From positions 248,001 through 312,000 of the forward strand of contig NZ_AUDC01000012.1 of the NCBI RefSeq assembly GCF_000425265.1: a stretch of 64,000 nucleotides of DNA. The letters run 5' to 3'. Source of the DNA: Maridesulfovibrio zosterae DSM 11974 (lineage in GTDB: Bacteria > Desulfobacterota > Desulfovibrionia > Desulfovibrionales > Desulfovibrionaceae). Below, in pieces: positions 30,450 to 39,037 of this stretch (the stretch's first letter is position 1; each line of letters begins with the position of its first letter). Below the pieces are notes generated by a model. It was not told where the DNA came from and did no database searches. It saw nothing but the letters and a program-made list of their open reading frames with translations. A program made the position numbers and the translations under genes.

Positions 30450-30854
30450 TTAACTGAGTAAATTCTTCAATGCGAGCAATTCTGCCTGTATTTCTTTAAG
30501 GACTGATTTATCTACAAAATTATCAGAGCGTCCATCATGGAGAAACAATGGCAGCTGCTCAATATTACTAGCGGTAGACTCTTCAAGTGCAGCAACAGCG
30601 CTATCATCAGGCTCTGGAGAATCAAGCCTTTTACGTGCGCCCTCAATAGTAAGCCCCTCATCATGCAACAACGATTTAATTCTACTAATGAGAGCAATAT
30701 GCCCGTCATTATACAAACGCTGTCCTGAGGGTGTCCGGATAGGTTCAAGTTGCTCGAACTCGCCTTCCCAGAACCGCAGCACATAAGATTTCAACCCGAC
30801 AAGTTTAGCTGCCTGGCCTATTTTATAGATTTTTTCTTCACTCTGCCCATTCAT
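30450..30854 (-). CDS. MerR-family transcription regulator
   Basis: 134 residues: a MerR winged helix at the N-terminus (KIYKIGQAAKLVGLKSYVLRFWEGEF, with the RLY motif in SGQRLYNDGHIALI) and a short C-terminal helical part ending LKEIQAELLALKNLLS, probably the dimer helix. No metal-binding cysteines. The ATG at 30854 gives a family-like start but a poor ribosome site; an AGGAGG about 45 bases upstream is in frame as Arg-Arg with no usual start codon after it, so the true start is not certain. Its target is unknown. Confidence 0.85.
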   Translation of the reverse strand: MNGQSEEKIYKIGQAAKLVGLKSYVLRFWEGEFEQLEPIRTPSGQRLYNDGHIALISRIKSLLHDEGLTIEGARKRLDSPEPDDSAVAALEESTASNIEQLPLFLHDGRSDNFVDKSVLKEIQAELLALKNLLS

Positions 30855-31039
30855 AAGAAACTTAGTATCAGAGAGATAACTCTTAGAAAAGCCTAAAGAA
30901 GCAATTATCCTCCTGAGAACAAAACGATTTGAATAGTAACAGGCCGCTCCATGCAAGACATATAAGGCATAAACCTAACCCTCAACATCCTGATTATTCA
31001 GAAAAATAATTAAATATCTAAAAAAAATTAAAAAGCAGC

Positions 31040-31068
31040 TTGACAGACACAGAGCTGTCACGTAGAAC
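31040..31068 (+). promoter_or_regulatory. Sigma-70 promoter of tRNA-Val
   Basis: TTGACA, 17 bases, TAGAAC, ending about 20 bases before the mature 5' end. Confidence 0.65.
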
Positions 31069-31089
31069 CTGCCTCGTTGAGACCGACAT

Positions 31090-31164
31090 AGGCGCGTAGC
31101 TCAGGGGGAGAGCACTTGCTTGACACGCAAGGGGTCAGCAGTTCAAATCTGCTCGTGCCTACCA
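31090..31164 (+). tRNA. tRNA-Val (GAC)
   Basis: 75 bases with encoded CCA. Acceptor AGGCGCG/CGTGCCT, anticodon stem CTTGC/GCAAG with loop TTGACAC (GAC), T-loop TTCAAAT. Confidence 0.96.
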
Positions 31165-31172
31165 GAGAATTC

Positions 31173-31206
31173 AAGGACTTACGGTGTAAATCGTGAGTCC
31201 TTTTTT
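31173..31206 (+). terminator. Terminator of tRNA-Val
   Basis: AAGGACTTACG pairs with CGTGAGTCCTT (one U-G), then a T-run. Confidence 0.88.
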
Positions 31207-31235
31207 CTTTTTATCGGATTAATCTCTCGCCCCTT

Positions 31236-31269
31236 TCTTTGAGGTAGAGCCTATCTTTGAGGTAGAGCC
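31236..31269. repeat. Two-copy 18-bp tandem repeat
   Basis: TCTTTGAGGTAGAGCC occurs at 31236-31251 and again at 31254-31269, with a further GGTAGAGCC directly after. Non-coding, between the tRNA terminator and the next gene end. Confidence 0.8.
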
Positions 31270-31354
31270 GGTAGAGCCAAAAAAAGAGGTATAAAGCCTT
31301 ATCGTGATAATCTGGTAAACCTGATATTAAGAAGACTATTTCCTGTACTTACAA

Positions 31355-31777
31355 CTATTCTTTTCCAGTTTCAGCTATGGGATTAGCAAGAGCATGTGCC
31401 TCCATTGCATCCAGCAGATATTCGGAATTTGCTGCGTTATCGTCAGAACCAATTTCTTTATATCCGGCATATGACTCACGGACCATGTTCAGTCCTTCCT
31501 CACGACTTCCTGAGACATAAAGAAGTTGCCCGAGAAGCTCACCTATAGGGCATGTGCAGGACAAATCATCAAGCCCTTTAGCCAAAGAATATGCCTCAAT
31601 CATTAAGAGCAAAGCAGCTTCCTGATTATTCCTGTCAATCTCTATATGTGCCATATCAAAAAGAGTTAAGGCACGTCCCTTGGAGTCGCCATTGTCCTTA
31701 CATTCCTTGAGCCTATCTTTAAGCTGCTCAAGTATTTTCTCCCCCTGTCCATCTTGCTGAGTATTATTCAAAGACAT
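31355..31777 (-). CDS. Hypothetical TPR-like helical protein
   Basis: 140 residues, soluble and acidic. Helical repeats of TPR character (ALTLFDMAHIEIDRNNQEAA about 41-60, ALLLMIEAYSLAKGL, LLGQLLYVSGSREEGLNM) suggest a protein-protein interaction adaptor. No catalytic motif. Lies upstream of nothing on its strand except the tRNA region, and downstream of a hairpin that ends the PspA-like operon, so it is probably its own unit. Confidence 0.75.
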   Translation of the reverse strand: MSLNNTQQDGQGEKILEQLKDRLKECKDNGDSKGRALTLFDMAHIEIDRNNQEAALLLMIEAYSLAKGLDDLSCTCPIGELLGQLLYVSGSREEGLNMVRESYAGYKEIGSDDNAANSEYLLDAMEAHALANPIAETGKE

Positions 31778-31971
31778 TTCTTATTACACCATTATATTTG
31801 AAATATTTTTTAATTGAAAAGTTATCTGGAACAAGCTGACCACGATTACAGCCCCCTGCTACGCCGCTCAGTCGACTTATTCCGAATTGCCCAACATTGG
31901 CAACCTGAAAAATCACCCTTTCAATGACTGTCAATTATTAGCAGGCGAACCGCGTAACCCCAAACATTAAT

Positions 31972-32014
31972 AATTCAAATCCCCTGCACTCGAAAGTGAC
32001 AGGAGATTTGAATT
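31972..32014 (-). terminator. Terminator hairpin of the TAXI/DUF2491/PspA-like operon
   Basis: AATTCAAATC pairs with GATTTGAATT, then CCTG/CAGG and CACT/AGTG close on a CGAA tetraloop. It sits 20 bases past the PspA-like stop. The T-tract is weak. Confidence 0.7.
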
Positions 32015-32033
32015 ATTGGTGTATTAAAAAAGA

Positions 32034-32795
32034 TTATTTTTTTAGAGCAGCAAGACGATCTGCAAAGTTAGTGGGCTTTGCATCACCTTTGACTTCACTC
32101 ATTGCCTGCGAAATAAGGCTGTTGCCTTTTTCTTTTGGCGATGGAGCTAAAAGTTTTGCTTTTGCACTCAAAGCGTCAGCTTTAATGGTTGCTTCTTCAG
32201 CTTCACGCTGCATAGCTGACAGCGCACTTCCAATGTTATCTGAATCGTTACGGAGTCCGGCAAGTGCTGCACTCTGTTCTGCGCGCTCTTGAGCTCTCTC
32301 CTGCTTGATTTTAGCCCGTTCCATATCACGTTTGGCTTTATCAAGTGACTGGCGTGCTGTTTTAAGTTTGCCGGCAGCAGCCTTGGCAACTTCTTCCAGC
32401 TCACCCATGAACTCTTTTGCTTCAACAGCTTCCATCATTTCCCGATCAATCTCAGGCTTCATCTCTTCCATTTCAGCCACTAGCAGATTTAGAGCTTCTT
32501 CAATTTCAGCTGCGTTCTCAGGATTATCAGCAAGTTTTCCGCTAAGCAATTCAGCAGCTTTCATACGCTGATCAAACAGGGAATTGATTTCATCAGCTTC
32601 TTTCTGCTCTTTCTGATAGCTGGAACGGGCCTCAGCAACCTGCTGAGTAAGCTTATCAAGCCGTTCTTCCATCATTTCTATTTCAGCAGCTGAAGCGGCT
32701 TCCGGGTCCCAGCTTGCAATTGCCTGCACAATGGACTTTCCAGCATCACGGGTTTTGGTTTTGGTAAAACTTTTCATAAAATTAAAAAAAGACAT
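32034..32795 (-). CDS. PspA/IM30-like coiled-coil protein
   Basis: 253 residues, almost entirely long helices (about 25-200, rich in Ala, Glu, Lys and Met), the PspA/YjfJ type of membrane-associated scaffold. The start MSFFNFMKSFTKTKTRDAG is amphipathic. GGAG lies just before the ATG. It follows a DUF2491 gene; in E. coli the PspA-like YjfJ is likewise next to the DUF2491 protein YjfK, which supports the family call. A role in envelope stress is inferred. Confidence 0.8.
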   Translation of the reverse strand: MSFFNFMKSFTKTKTRDAGKSIVQAIASWDPEAASAAEIEMMEERLDKLTQQVAEARSSYQKEQKEADEINSLFDQRMKAAELLSGKLADNPENAAEIEEALNLLVAEMEEMKPEIDREMMEAVEAKEFMGELEEVAKAAAGKLKTARQSLDKAKRDMERAKIKQERAQERAEQSAALAGLRNDSDNIGSALSAMQREAEEATIKADALSAKAKLLAPSPKEKGNSLISQAMSEVKGDAKPTNFADRLAALKK

Positions 32796-32880
32796 AATTA
32801 CTCCATTTTAGTTTTTAGGATTGTGCATATAATGAATAATTTCGGCATATAAAATAATCAGGATATTGTTTTAATCTTTC

Positions 32881-33561
32881 TCAATACATAACCCGTATGG
32901 CGGTTGGAATCATATCGACTCCAGTCATAATGGAAATAAAATCCTCATTGACTGAAGAACTTAGTTCAACAAGCACATACTCTGACAAATCTTCATTTTC
33001 ATCTGGGCTGCGCCCGTATATCATTGTTTCGTGAGTAACATCGACTTCTTCAGATCCTATCTGTAATTTTTCCTTTAACTCAAGTGGCTTTACCCTTTGA
33101 GGTCCGGGCATCCACAGCCTGCTGAAAAGGATATCTTTAAGTTCAAAAGCCTCCCATCCGATATATCCTTCATTCTCATCCAGCCAGAATGCCCACTCAT
33201 CGTCCGATTGAGGATAAACCCTGTCAAAAGGAATGTAGAAACGTGCCTCATAAGTCTCTTCACCTGCTCCGGACATAAGCTCCAGAACAGCTTCGGTTGT
33301 TTTACCCGTGCTCAGATAAATTCGATCAACTCTTTCACCTTCAATAAAAACAATGCCATGACCGATGACATAGTATTCTGAAGCAGGTTTTGCGGTTATC
33401 AGTTTATCCCCATAAAGAAGAAAAGTTGTGGTATCAATCCCGACTTTCCCGCCTATATGCATTCCAAGGGGAATTTTTTCATCATAATCATGCTCAGATG
33501 ATTTTCTCACTTCGCTTATTTTATTTTTGAGAACGCGACCTATTGTTTTCCATGAACTCAT
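32881..33561 (-). CDS. DUF2491 (YjfK-like) protein
   Basis: 226 residues, soluble. Resembles the DUF2491 family: IPLGMHIGGKVGIDTTTFLL near 31-50, FYIPFDRVYPQSDDEWAFWLDENEGYIGW near 107-140, and a C-terminal VDMIPTAIRVMY. The biochemical role is unknown. The ATG comes one base after the stop of the TAXI gene, so the two are co-translated; the PspA-like gene follows by 85 bases. Confidence 0.82.
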   Translation of the reverse strand: MSSWKTIGRVLKNKISEVRKSSEHDYDEKIPLGMHIGGKVGIDTTTFLLYGDKLITAKPASEYYVIGHGIVFIEGERVDRIYLSTGKTTEAVLELMSGAGEETYEARFYIPFDRVYPQSDDEWAFWLDENEGYIGWEAFELKDILFSRLWMPGPQRVKPLELKEKLQIGSEEVDVTHETMIYGRSPDENEDLSEYVLVELSSSVNEDFISIMTGVDMIPTAIRVMY

Positions 33562-33562
33562 A

Positions 33563-35317
33563 CTAATTACCTTTAGCTGATATTCTTTTCTGCATTATGG
33601 ATTTTGCTTCGACAATTGCTGAAGATAATGAATCAAGTGTTTCAGCACCGTTTCTGTCGATCCAGTCTGATTTCAGAACCATTACAGACTCCACAGCTAT
33701 TGTTTCAATATCATGACCGAATATCCACCCTTTCTGCAGAGCGGGATACACTCCAGAAGGAATTTCAACGAATTTATAGACATCATTTCCATCACTATCG
33801 CTTACATCATTGAAATCCCAATCATCTACAGTAACCAATTGTAGTCCTGTACCTGAGGATGCAAGTTGATTAGCTTTATGAATAAATTCACTGTTCAGCC
33901 CAGATACAAACATCATTACAGCATAAGGATTTTCTCTTACCTCCTGCAGGGCCTGATCATAACCGGCTGTGCGTGTCGGTATTTTTTTGTATCTGCTATC
34001 AAGCACGCAGAATGCTTTCCAAGTCATGGCTGTACCAGACCCTTTGGGCCCTATGTACAAAATATGCTTATCCGGGTTTATATCTTTAACAGATTTAATA
34101 CCTGAATCACGATTGGCAATCATTTGCACCGCTTCAGGATAAATAACTGTCTGCTCAGTAACGAGCTTCACATCAGGGTATAAGGCTTTGTAAAGCATAA
34201 GTGCATCAGACTGAACCATTGCCGCATCAACCTTACCGTTTACTAATAAATCAAGATTCTCCCATGAACCGGATGTGTTTAGCAGCTCAACGTCAATACC
34301 ACTGGCTTTGCTTTTAACAACTCCTCCAAAATAATTATAGTTTCCTGTTTTAGAGGCTGTAGCAAAACGCAAAACAGGAGTACTGCTGGACATAGCTGCC
34401 AAAGCTTCAGGGGCCAGAGCAATACTGGCCGGAATCCCTTCCGGCAGAAATGATGGGTCTATAGGACCATTCATACCTGCTGTAGCAGCATCCAGCTCAT
34501 TCAACTTTTCTCGAAGCTCTGCATTTGTTCTGGCAAGTTCATCAGCTTCCCTGCGCCATTCCTGAATTCCGACATCATTCTGATGATTATAAAATGTTTG
34601 GGAATATCCGGGACGACTCAGATTACTGAGCATCATCCACAGACACATAGAATCCCACATACCGAAGCTGGGACGGGAGTTATAAATATATCCGGGAGCC
34701 CTCCACCCACTGCTGGAATAGTATCTAGAGCGTGCAGAAGCATCATTATCGTAATCAAATCTCTTATTATGATTAACTTTCTGCGAAAGCTTATTGTTTT
34801 TATAGTTGGATTTATACGATGAAACAGACTTCTTTTTAAACTTGGATCTAGAATTCTGGTACTGGGCATACGATGACTTTGCACCGGACACGGTCTGCTT
34901 ATTGGAAATTTTTTTATCAAATTTGGAACTTTTCACATTTGAAGTTCCAGTGGAATACATGCCTGAGCTACCGGTCTTGTATGAAATTCCACTCTTTTGA
35001 GGTTTACTATATCCTGATCCCTGAACAGAGGCTGATTTTGCAGGTTTAGAATATTTTGACTCAGAGGTAGATTTTGACTTTGATGTAGAAGGCTTAGAGT
35101 AACCAGAACTGGATTTACTGCTTGAGCTGAAATATCCTCCACCGCTTCTTCCTCCCCAAACAGAAGAAGATGTCTTCGAGGCTGAAGAACTGTATGATCT
35201 CGAGGAGCTATAAGATTTTGATCTTGACCTGTATCTAGCATCCGCCAAATCAGCTCCGCCTAAGATCGAAATAAGAATTACCATAACAAGGCAAATAGTA
35301 AGTTTATTGTATTTCAT
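33563..35317 (-). CDS. TAXI-family solute-binding protein with Ser/Tyr/Lys-rich N-terminal region
   Basis: 584 residues. Signal peptide (about 1-28, ending LADA), then about 190 residues of low-complexity sequence rich in Ser, Tyr, Lys and Gly, a WxAPGYIYNSRPSFGMWD stretch, a short coiled coil (ELARTNAELREKLNELDA), and from about 305 a TAXI (TRAP-associated) periplasmic binding domain: LRFATASKTGNYNYFGGVV, LVNGKVDAAMVQSDALMLY, LYIGPKGSGTAMTWKAF. No TRAP permease is present; the neighbours are DUF2491 and PspA-like genes. A surface-attached sensor rather than a transporter part is possible. Confidence 0.8.
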   Translation of the reverse strand: MKYNKLTICLVMVILISILGGADLADARYRSRSKSYSSSRSYSSSASKTSSSVWGGRSGGGYFSSSSKSSSGYSKPSTSKSKSTSESKYSKPAKSASVQGSGYSKPQKSGISYKTGSSGMYSTGTSNVKSSKFDKKISNKQTVSGAKSSYAQYQNSRSKFKKKSVSSYKSNYKNNKLSQKVNHNKRFDYDNDASARSRYYSSSGWRAPGYIYNSRPSFGMWDSMCLWMMLSNLSRPGYSQTFYNHQNDVGIQEWRREADELARTNAELREKLNELDAATAGMNGPIDPSFLPEGIPASIALAPEALAAMSSSTPVLRFATASKTGNYNYFGGVVKSKASGIDVELLNTSGSWENLDLLVNGKVDAAMVQSDALMLYKALYPDVKLVTEQTVIYPEAVQMIANRDSGIKSVKDINPDKHILYIGPKGSGTAMTWKAFCVLDSRYKKIPTRTAGYDQALQEVRENPYAVMMFVSGLNSEFIHKANQLASSGTGLQLVTVDDWDFNDVSDSDGNDVYKFVEIPSGVYPALQKGWIFGHDIETIAVESVMVLKSDWIDRNGAETLDSLSSAIVEAKSIMQKRISAKGN

Positions 35318-35701
35318 GCTGTATAATTGGTTATTTTAGTTTTTGAAATCTAAATACAGGACAATTCACATAACTCTAAAAACATAATTTTGCTGTTTAA
35401 ACAGCTGATATGAACAGTGTGGTACCTTCTACAGCTACCTAGAGCAAGCTGTGCATTTCCCCTTCCAGATGTACATATCTAGAAAAATACACATATTATT
35501 ATGTGCATTTCCTTATAAATTACCATCAACCATTTGTAAATATTACCTAAAATTTCACCGTTATTTTATACAATTATAATCCTCGATATTCACAGGCCAG
35601 CACGATGTTCTTAGTAGCTGAATACAGGTTTAATAGACTGAACAAAACTCTTTCCCTACAAAGACTTTGCTGACGGAAAAATAATGTTAGAAAATAAAAA
35701 A
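35318..35701. other. Upstream region of the TAXI operon, with palindrome
   Basis: No gene seen. A perfect 14-base palindrome GCTGTTTAAACAGC at 35392-35405, 75-88 bases before the TAXI ATG, could be an operator. Otherwise AT-rich. Confidence 0.4.
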
Positions 35702-35723
35702 GCCAGTCCCCAAAGAAACTGGC
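35702..35723 (-). terminator. Terminator of the polyamine operon
   Basis: GCCAGT pairs with ACTGGC; the minus strand then has TTTTTT. 42 bases past the speB stop. Confidence 0.8.
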
Positions 35724-35764
35724 CAAAATATACTTGTAAAACAATAAACGATTACTATGTCACC

Positions 35765-36628
35765 TTAATCTCCAGCTGAAGAAATACAATGAGCTGTAAG
35801 CTGGTATGCGAGCTGTGCGGCCGCAAAATCTGAAGCATGATCTCCAGCCTGAGGGGCCAGTTCAACTACATCTGCACCTATAACGCAACGATTCTGTACT
35901 GCCAGCTCAAGTAGTGACATTGCATCATGCCATCCTATACCTCCGGGGACAGGAGTTCCGGTAGCTCTGATAACTGATGGGTCAAGCCCATCGACATCGA
36001 ACGTGATATAAATTTTTTCAGGAAAATCATCAGGCAGTAAAGATTCAGGTATACCGCTTAGATATAGTTCCCGTGAATCAATATACCGGATGCCGGCTTC
36101 TTTACGAAATTCAACTTCTTCAAGACACATAGCCCGTACGCCCAGCTGAAAAACAGTCAAGCCAAGTTCATCCACAGCCCTGCGCATAACACAGGCATGA
36201 CTGAACGAATCTCCTTCATAGCTATCCCGCAAGTCGGCATGAGCATCAAACTGAACTATTCCAAAATTTCCATACTTTTTTTTAAGAGCCCTCAACGCTC
36301 CTAAAGTAACCGTATGTTCGCCGCCGAGAACAATGGGAATCGCTCCGCAATCTGATGAAAAAGATACTGCTTTTTCAATTGCATTTAGACTTTTCTGAGT
36401 TCCGCCAGAGCAATCCAGCACTTCTGCTGTATGAATTCCAGCTTCCCCCGGACATGATACCCCATTCCATAATTCAAGCTGCGTCGACGCTTCAAGAATA
36501 GCCTTAGGGCCTTCTGCCGTACCCCCTCCATAAGAAACAGATGATTCGAGAGGAGCAGATATTATATGGATTGCAGCCTTTTCAGGAGCACAATTAGGGA
36601 TTTCACCGGCAAGAAAAAAATCTTCCAC
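35765..36628 (-). CDS. speB: Agmatinase
   Basis: Binuclear-manganese ureohydrolase that turns agmatine into putrescine and urea. 287 residues with the family motifs VLGGEHTVTLG, QFDAHADLRDSYEGD, FSHA and ITFDVDGLDPSVIRATGTP. Last gene of the polyamine operon and supplier of putrescine to the carboxyspermidine steps. The ureohydrolase family also includes arginase, but speA in the operon favours agmatinase. Confidence 0.93.
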   Translation of the reverse strand: MEDFFLAGEIPNCAPEKAAIHIISAPLESSVSYGGGTAEGPKAILEASTQLELWNGVSCPGEAGIHTAEVLDCSGGTQKSLNAIEKAVSFSSDCGAIPIVLGGEHTVTLGALRALKKKYGNFGIVQFDAHADLRDSYEGDSFSHACVMRRAVDELGLTVFQLGVRAMCLEEVEFRKEAGIRYIDSRELYLSGIPESLLPDDFPEKIYITFDVDGLDPSVIRATGTPVPGGIGWHDAMSLLELAVQNRCVIGADVVELAPQAGDHASDFAAAQLAYQLTAHCISSAGD

Positions 36629-36639
36629 AGAAAATTCTC

Positions 36640-37809
36640 CTATGAGAGACGGTTTTTAAAATCTTCATATCCGAATTCGCGGACAACATTCACACGGTTT
36701 TCTTCAGGATTGTACAGCGCAATGGCTGGAAGCTGTATACCATTGAAAGTATTGGTCTTAACCATGGAATAAATGGCCATATCAGTAAAGACCAGCCTGT
36801 CTCCTGCTTTCAGAGGGGCATCAAAGGAATATTCACCCGCCACATCACCTGCCAGGCAGGAAGGACCTCCGATTCGACAGGTCCATTTCTTCTCACCCGC
36901 TTCACCAGACCCTACTATATAAGGCCTGTAAGGCATTTCAATAACATCAGGCATATGACATGGCACAGCAGAATCCATTATCACAATAGGCATATCTGCC
37001 AAAGTTACATCCAGAACAGATGCAACCAGAAATCCGCTGTTAAGCGCAACGGCCTCACCCGGTTCAAGGTAAACTTCAACATTCCATTTCTTTTTGAATC
37101 GGATAATTAATTCTATCAGCAGGTCAGCATCATACCCTTCTCTGGTGATATGATGACCGCCGCCGAAATTAACATATTGCATCTGCGGCAATATATCAGC
37201 GAAATTTCTTTCAACAGCTTCAATTGTCCGTTCCAGACAATCCGCACCCTGCTCACATAGATTATGCCAGTGAAGCCCTATAACATCATCAAGGTTGTCC
37301 TGTTCAAATTGAGCCTTGCGAATTCCAAGTCTGGAACCGGGGGAACAAGGATCATAAATAGGCACAGCTCCCTCAGAATGTTCAGGATTGATGCGCACAG
37401 CAAGTTCTATTTTACGATTTTCAGTGCGGGCAATGTCTTTAATAACAGGGCGGAATTTATTTAACTGTGCAAAGGAATTAAACACAATATGATCACTGGT
37501 CCGGCATAGCTCATTGATATCATTTTCAGAGTATGCGGCAGCAAAACTGTGTACTTCTTTTCCAAACTCTTCTCGGCCCAATCTGGCCTCATGGGGAGAG
37601 CTGGCACAAATACCGTCCAGCTTTCGTGAAAGCTGCGGAAAGGTGCTGAACATGGCGAAACATTTCAGAGCAAGCAGAATTTTACATCCTGCCTGCTCCT
37701 TTATAGAGGCGAGGATCTCCAGATTTTTCTCCAGAAGGCCCTCGTCCACAATAAAACATGGTGTTTTAACTTCAAAAGGATTGAAGTTGTATTCACTCTG
37801 GCAGCTCAC
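36640..37809 (-). CDS. nspC: Carboxynorspermidine/carboxyspermidine decarboxylase
   Basis: PLP enzyme of the alanine-racemase-fold decarboxylases; removes CO2 from carboxyspermidine (or carboxynorspermidine) to give spermidine (or norspermidine). 389 residues: PLP lysine in ILLALKCFAMFSTFP, VNFGGGHHITREGYD, and the active-site region DSAVPCHMPDVIEMPYRP. Starts with GTG, whose G is shared with the TAG stop of the upstream dehydrogenase gene (1-bp overlap). Confidence 0.93.
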   Translation of the reverse strand: MSCQSEYNFNPFEVKTPCFIVDEGLLEKNLEILASIKEQAGCKILLALKCFAMFSTFPQLSRKLDGICASSPHEARLGREEFGKEVHSFAAAYSENDINELCRTSDHIVFNSFAQLNKFRPVIKDIARTENRKIELAVRINPEHSEGAVPIYDPCSPGSRLGIRKAQFEQDNLDDVIGLHWHNLCEQGADCLERTIEAVERNFADILPQMQYVNFGGGHHITREGYDADLLIELIIRFKKKWNVEVYLEPGEAVALNSGFLVASVLDVTLADMPIVIMDSAVPCHMPDVIEMPYRPYIVGSGEAGEKKWTCRIGGPSCLAGDVAGEYSFDAPLKAGDRLVFTDMAIYSMVKTNTFNGIQLPAIALYNPEENRVNVVREFGYEDFKNRLS

Positions 37810-38999
37810 TACAATTCCACTTCATTCCATGCAAGACCGTGCTTGTTCAATGCATCCATAAAAGGATCAGGGTCAAACTGTTCCATATGGAAAACACCTT
37901 CGCCTGACCATTTTCCAGTCACCATCATCATAGCACCGATCATAGCAGGAACTCCGGTTGTATAGGAGATAGCCTGTGAACCGACTTCTTCATACGCAGC
38001 TTCGTGGCTGCAAATATTATAGACGTAAAGTTTCTTCTCTTTACCATCTTTAATACCTTTCATGACATTACCGATGCATGTGCGGCCCTTGGTCAGCGGT
38101 CCCAGTGATCCCGGTTCAGGCAGAACTGCCTTCAAAAACTTGATAGGCTGAATCATCTGTCCCTTATACTCAATAGGCTCAATGGAAGTCATACCTATAT
38201 TCTCCAGTACTTTTAAATGAGTGAGGTACTGTTCGGAAAAGGTCATCCAGAATCTTGCACGCTTAAGACCTTTGATATGCAGAGCCAGTGATTCAAGCTC
38301 TTCATGATACATAAGATAGCATTTCTTAGGACCGATTCCATCAGGAAAATCATAGTCCATAGACCATGAAAGAGGATCTGTTTCAACCCATTCACCCCGT
38401 TCCCAATAACGGCCACGCTGGGTGATTTCCCTGATATTGATTTCAGGGTTGAAGTTTGTAGCAAAAGCCTGACCGTGATCACCGGCGTTGCAGTCAATGA
38501 TGTCCAGTTCATGAATTTCATCAAAGTGATGCTTCATGGCATGAGCTGCAAATACATTCGTTACACCGGGATCAAATCCGGAACCAAGCAGCGCCATCAA
38601 TCCTGCAGCTTTAAAACGTTCCTGATAAGCCCACTGCCATTTATATTCAAATTTAGCCTCATTCGGCGGCTCGTAGTTTGCGGTATCAAGATAGTTTACC
38701 CCAACCTCAAGACATGCATCCATGAGCGGCAGATCCTGATACGGCAACGCCAGGTTGACCAGAAGATCGGGCTTAATACGTTTTAACAGTTCAACTGTCT
38801 CCTGCACATTATCCGCATCAACCTGATAAGTAGAAACAGTTACACCAGTGCGCTTCTTTACTGAATCAGCAATTGCATGGCACTTTTCAACAGTACGGCT
38901 GGCTAAATGTATTTCACCAAAAACTTCAGGTAGTTGAGCACATTTATGAACTGCAACACTCCCGACTCCTCCGGCACCGATAATTAGGACCTTGGACAT
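37809..38999 (-). CDS. Carboxynorspermidine/carboxyspermidine dehydrogenase (saccharopine-dehydrogenase fold)
   Basis: NADPH enzyme that joins putrescine or diaminopropane to aspartate semialdehyde. 396 residues: N-terminal Rossmann motif VLIIGAGGVGSVAVHKCAQ, LLVNLALPYQDLPLMDAC, then LGSGFDPGVTNVFAAHA and the C-terminal YTTGVPAMIGAMMM, typical of CASDH. Between speA and nspC, so the operon encodes the SpeD-independent spermidine route. GAGG lies before the ATG. Confidence 0.94.
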   Translation of the reverse strand: MSKVLIIGAGGVGSVAVHKCAQLPEVFGEIHLASRTVEKCHAIADSVKKRTGVTVSTYQVDADNVQETVELLKRIKPDLLVNLALPYQDLPLMDACLEVGVNYLDTANYEPPNEAKFEYKWQWAYQERFKAAGLMALLGSGFDPGVTNVFAAHAMKHHFDEIHELDIIDCNAGDHGQAFATNFNPEINIREITQRGRYWERGEWVETDPLSWSMDYDFPDGIGPKKCYLMYHEELESLALHIKGLKRARFWMTFSEQYLTHLKVLENIGMTSIEPIEYKGQMIQPIKFLKAVLPEPGSLGPLTKGRTCIGNVMKGIKDGKEKKLYVYNICSHEAAYEEVGSQAISYTTGVPAMIGAMMMVTGKWSGEGVFHMEQFDPDPFMDALNKHGLAWNEVEL

Positions 39000-39037
39000 A
39001 ATATTATCCTCATATTATCCTCTAAGCGGGATATTTT

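Noticed and set aside
30885-30905. AGGAGG upstream of the MerR gene as its ribosome site
   Set aside because: No ATG, GTG or TTG in the right frame follows it; the in-between codons would be Arg-Arg-Ile-Ile.
31236-31269. Tandem repeat as a CRISPR or VNTR array
   Set aside because: Only two full copies of 16 bases with 2-base spacing; no spacers and no cas genes.
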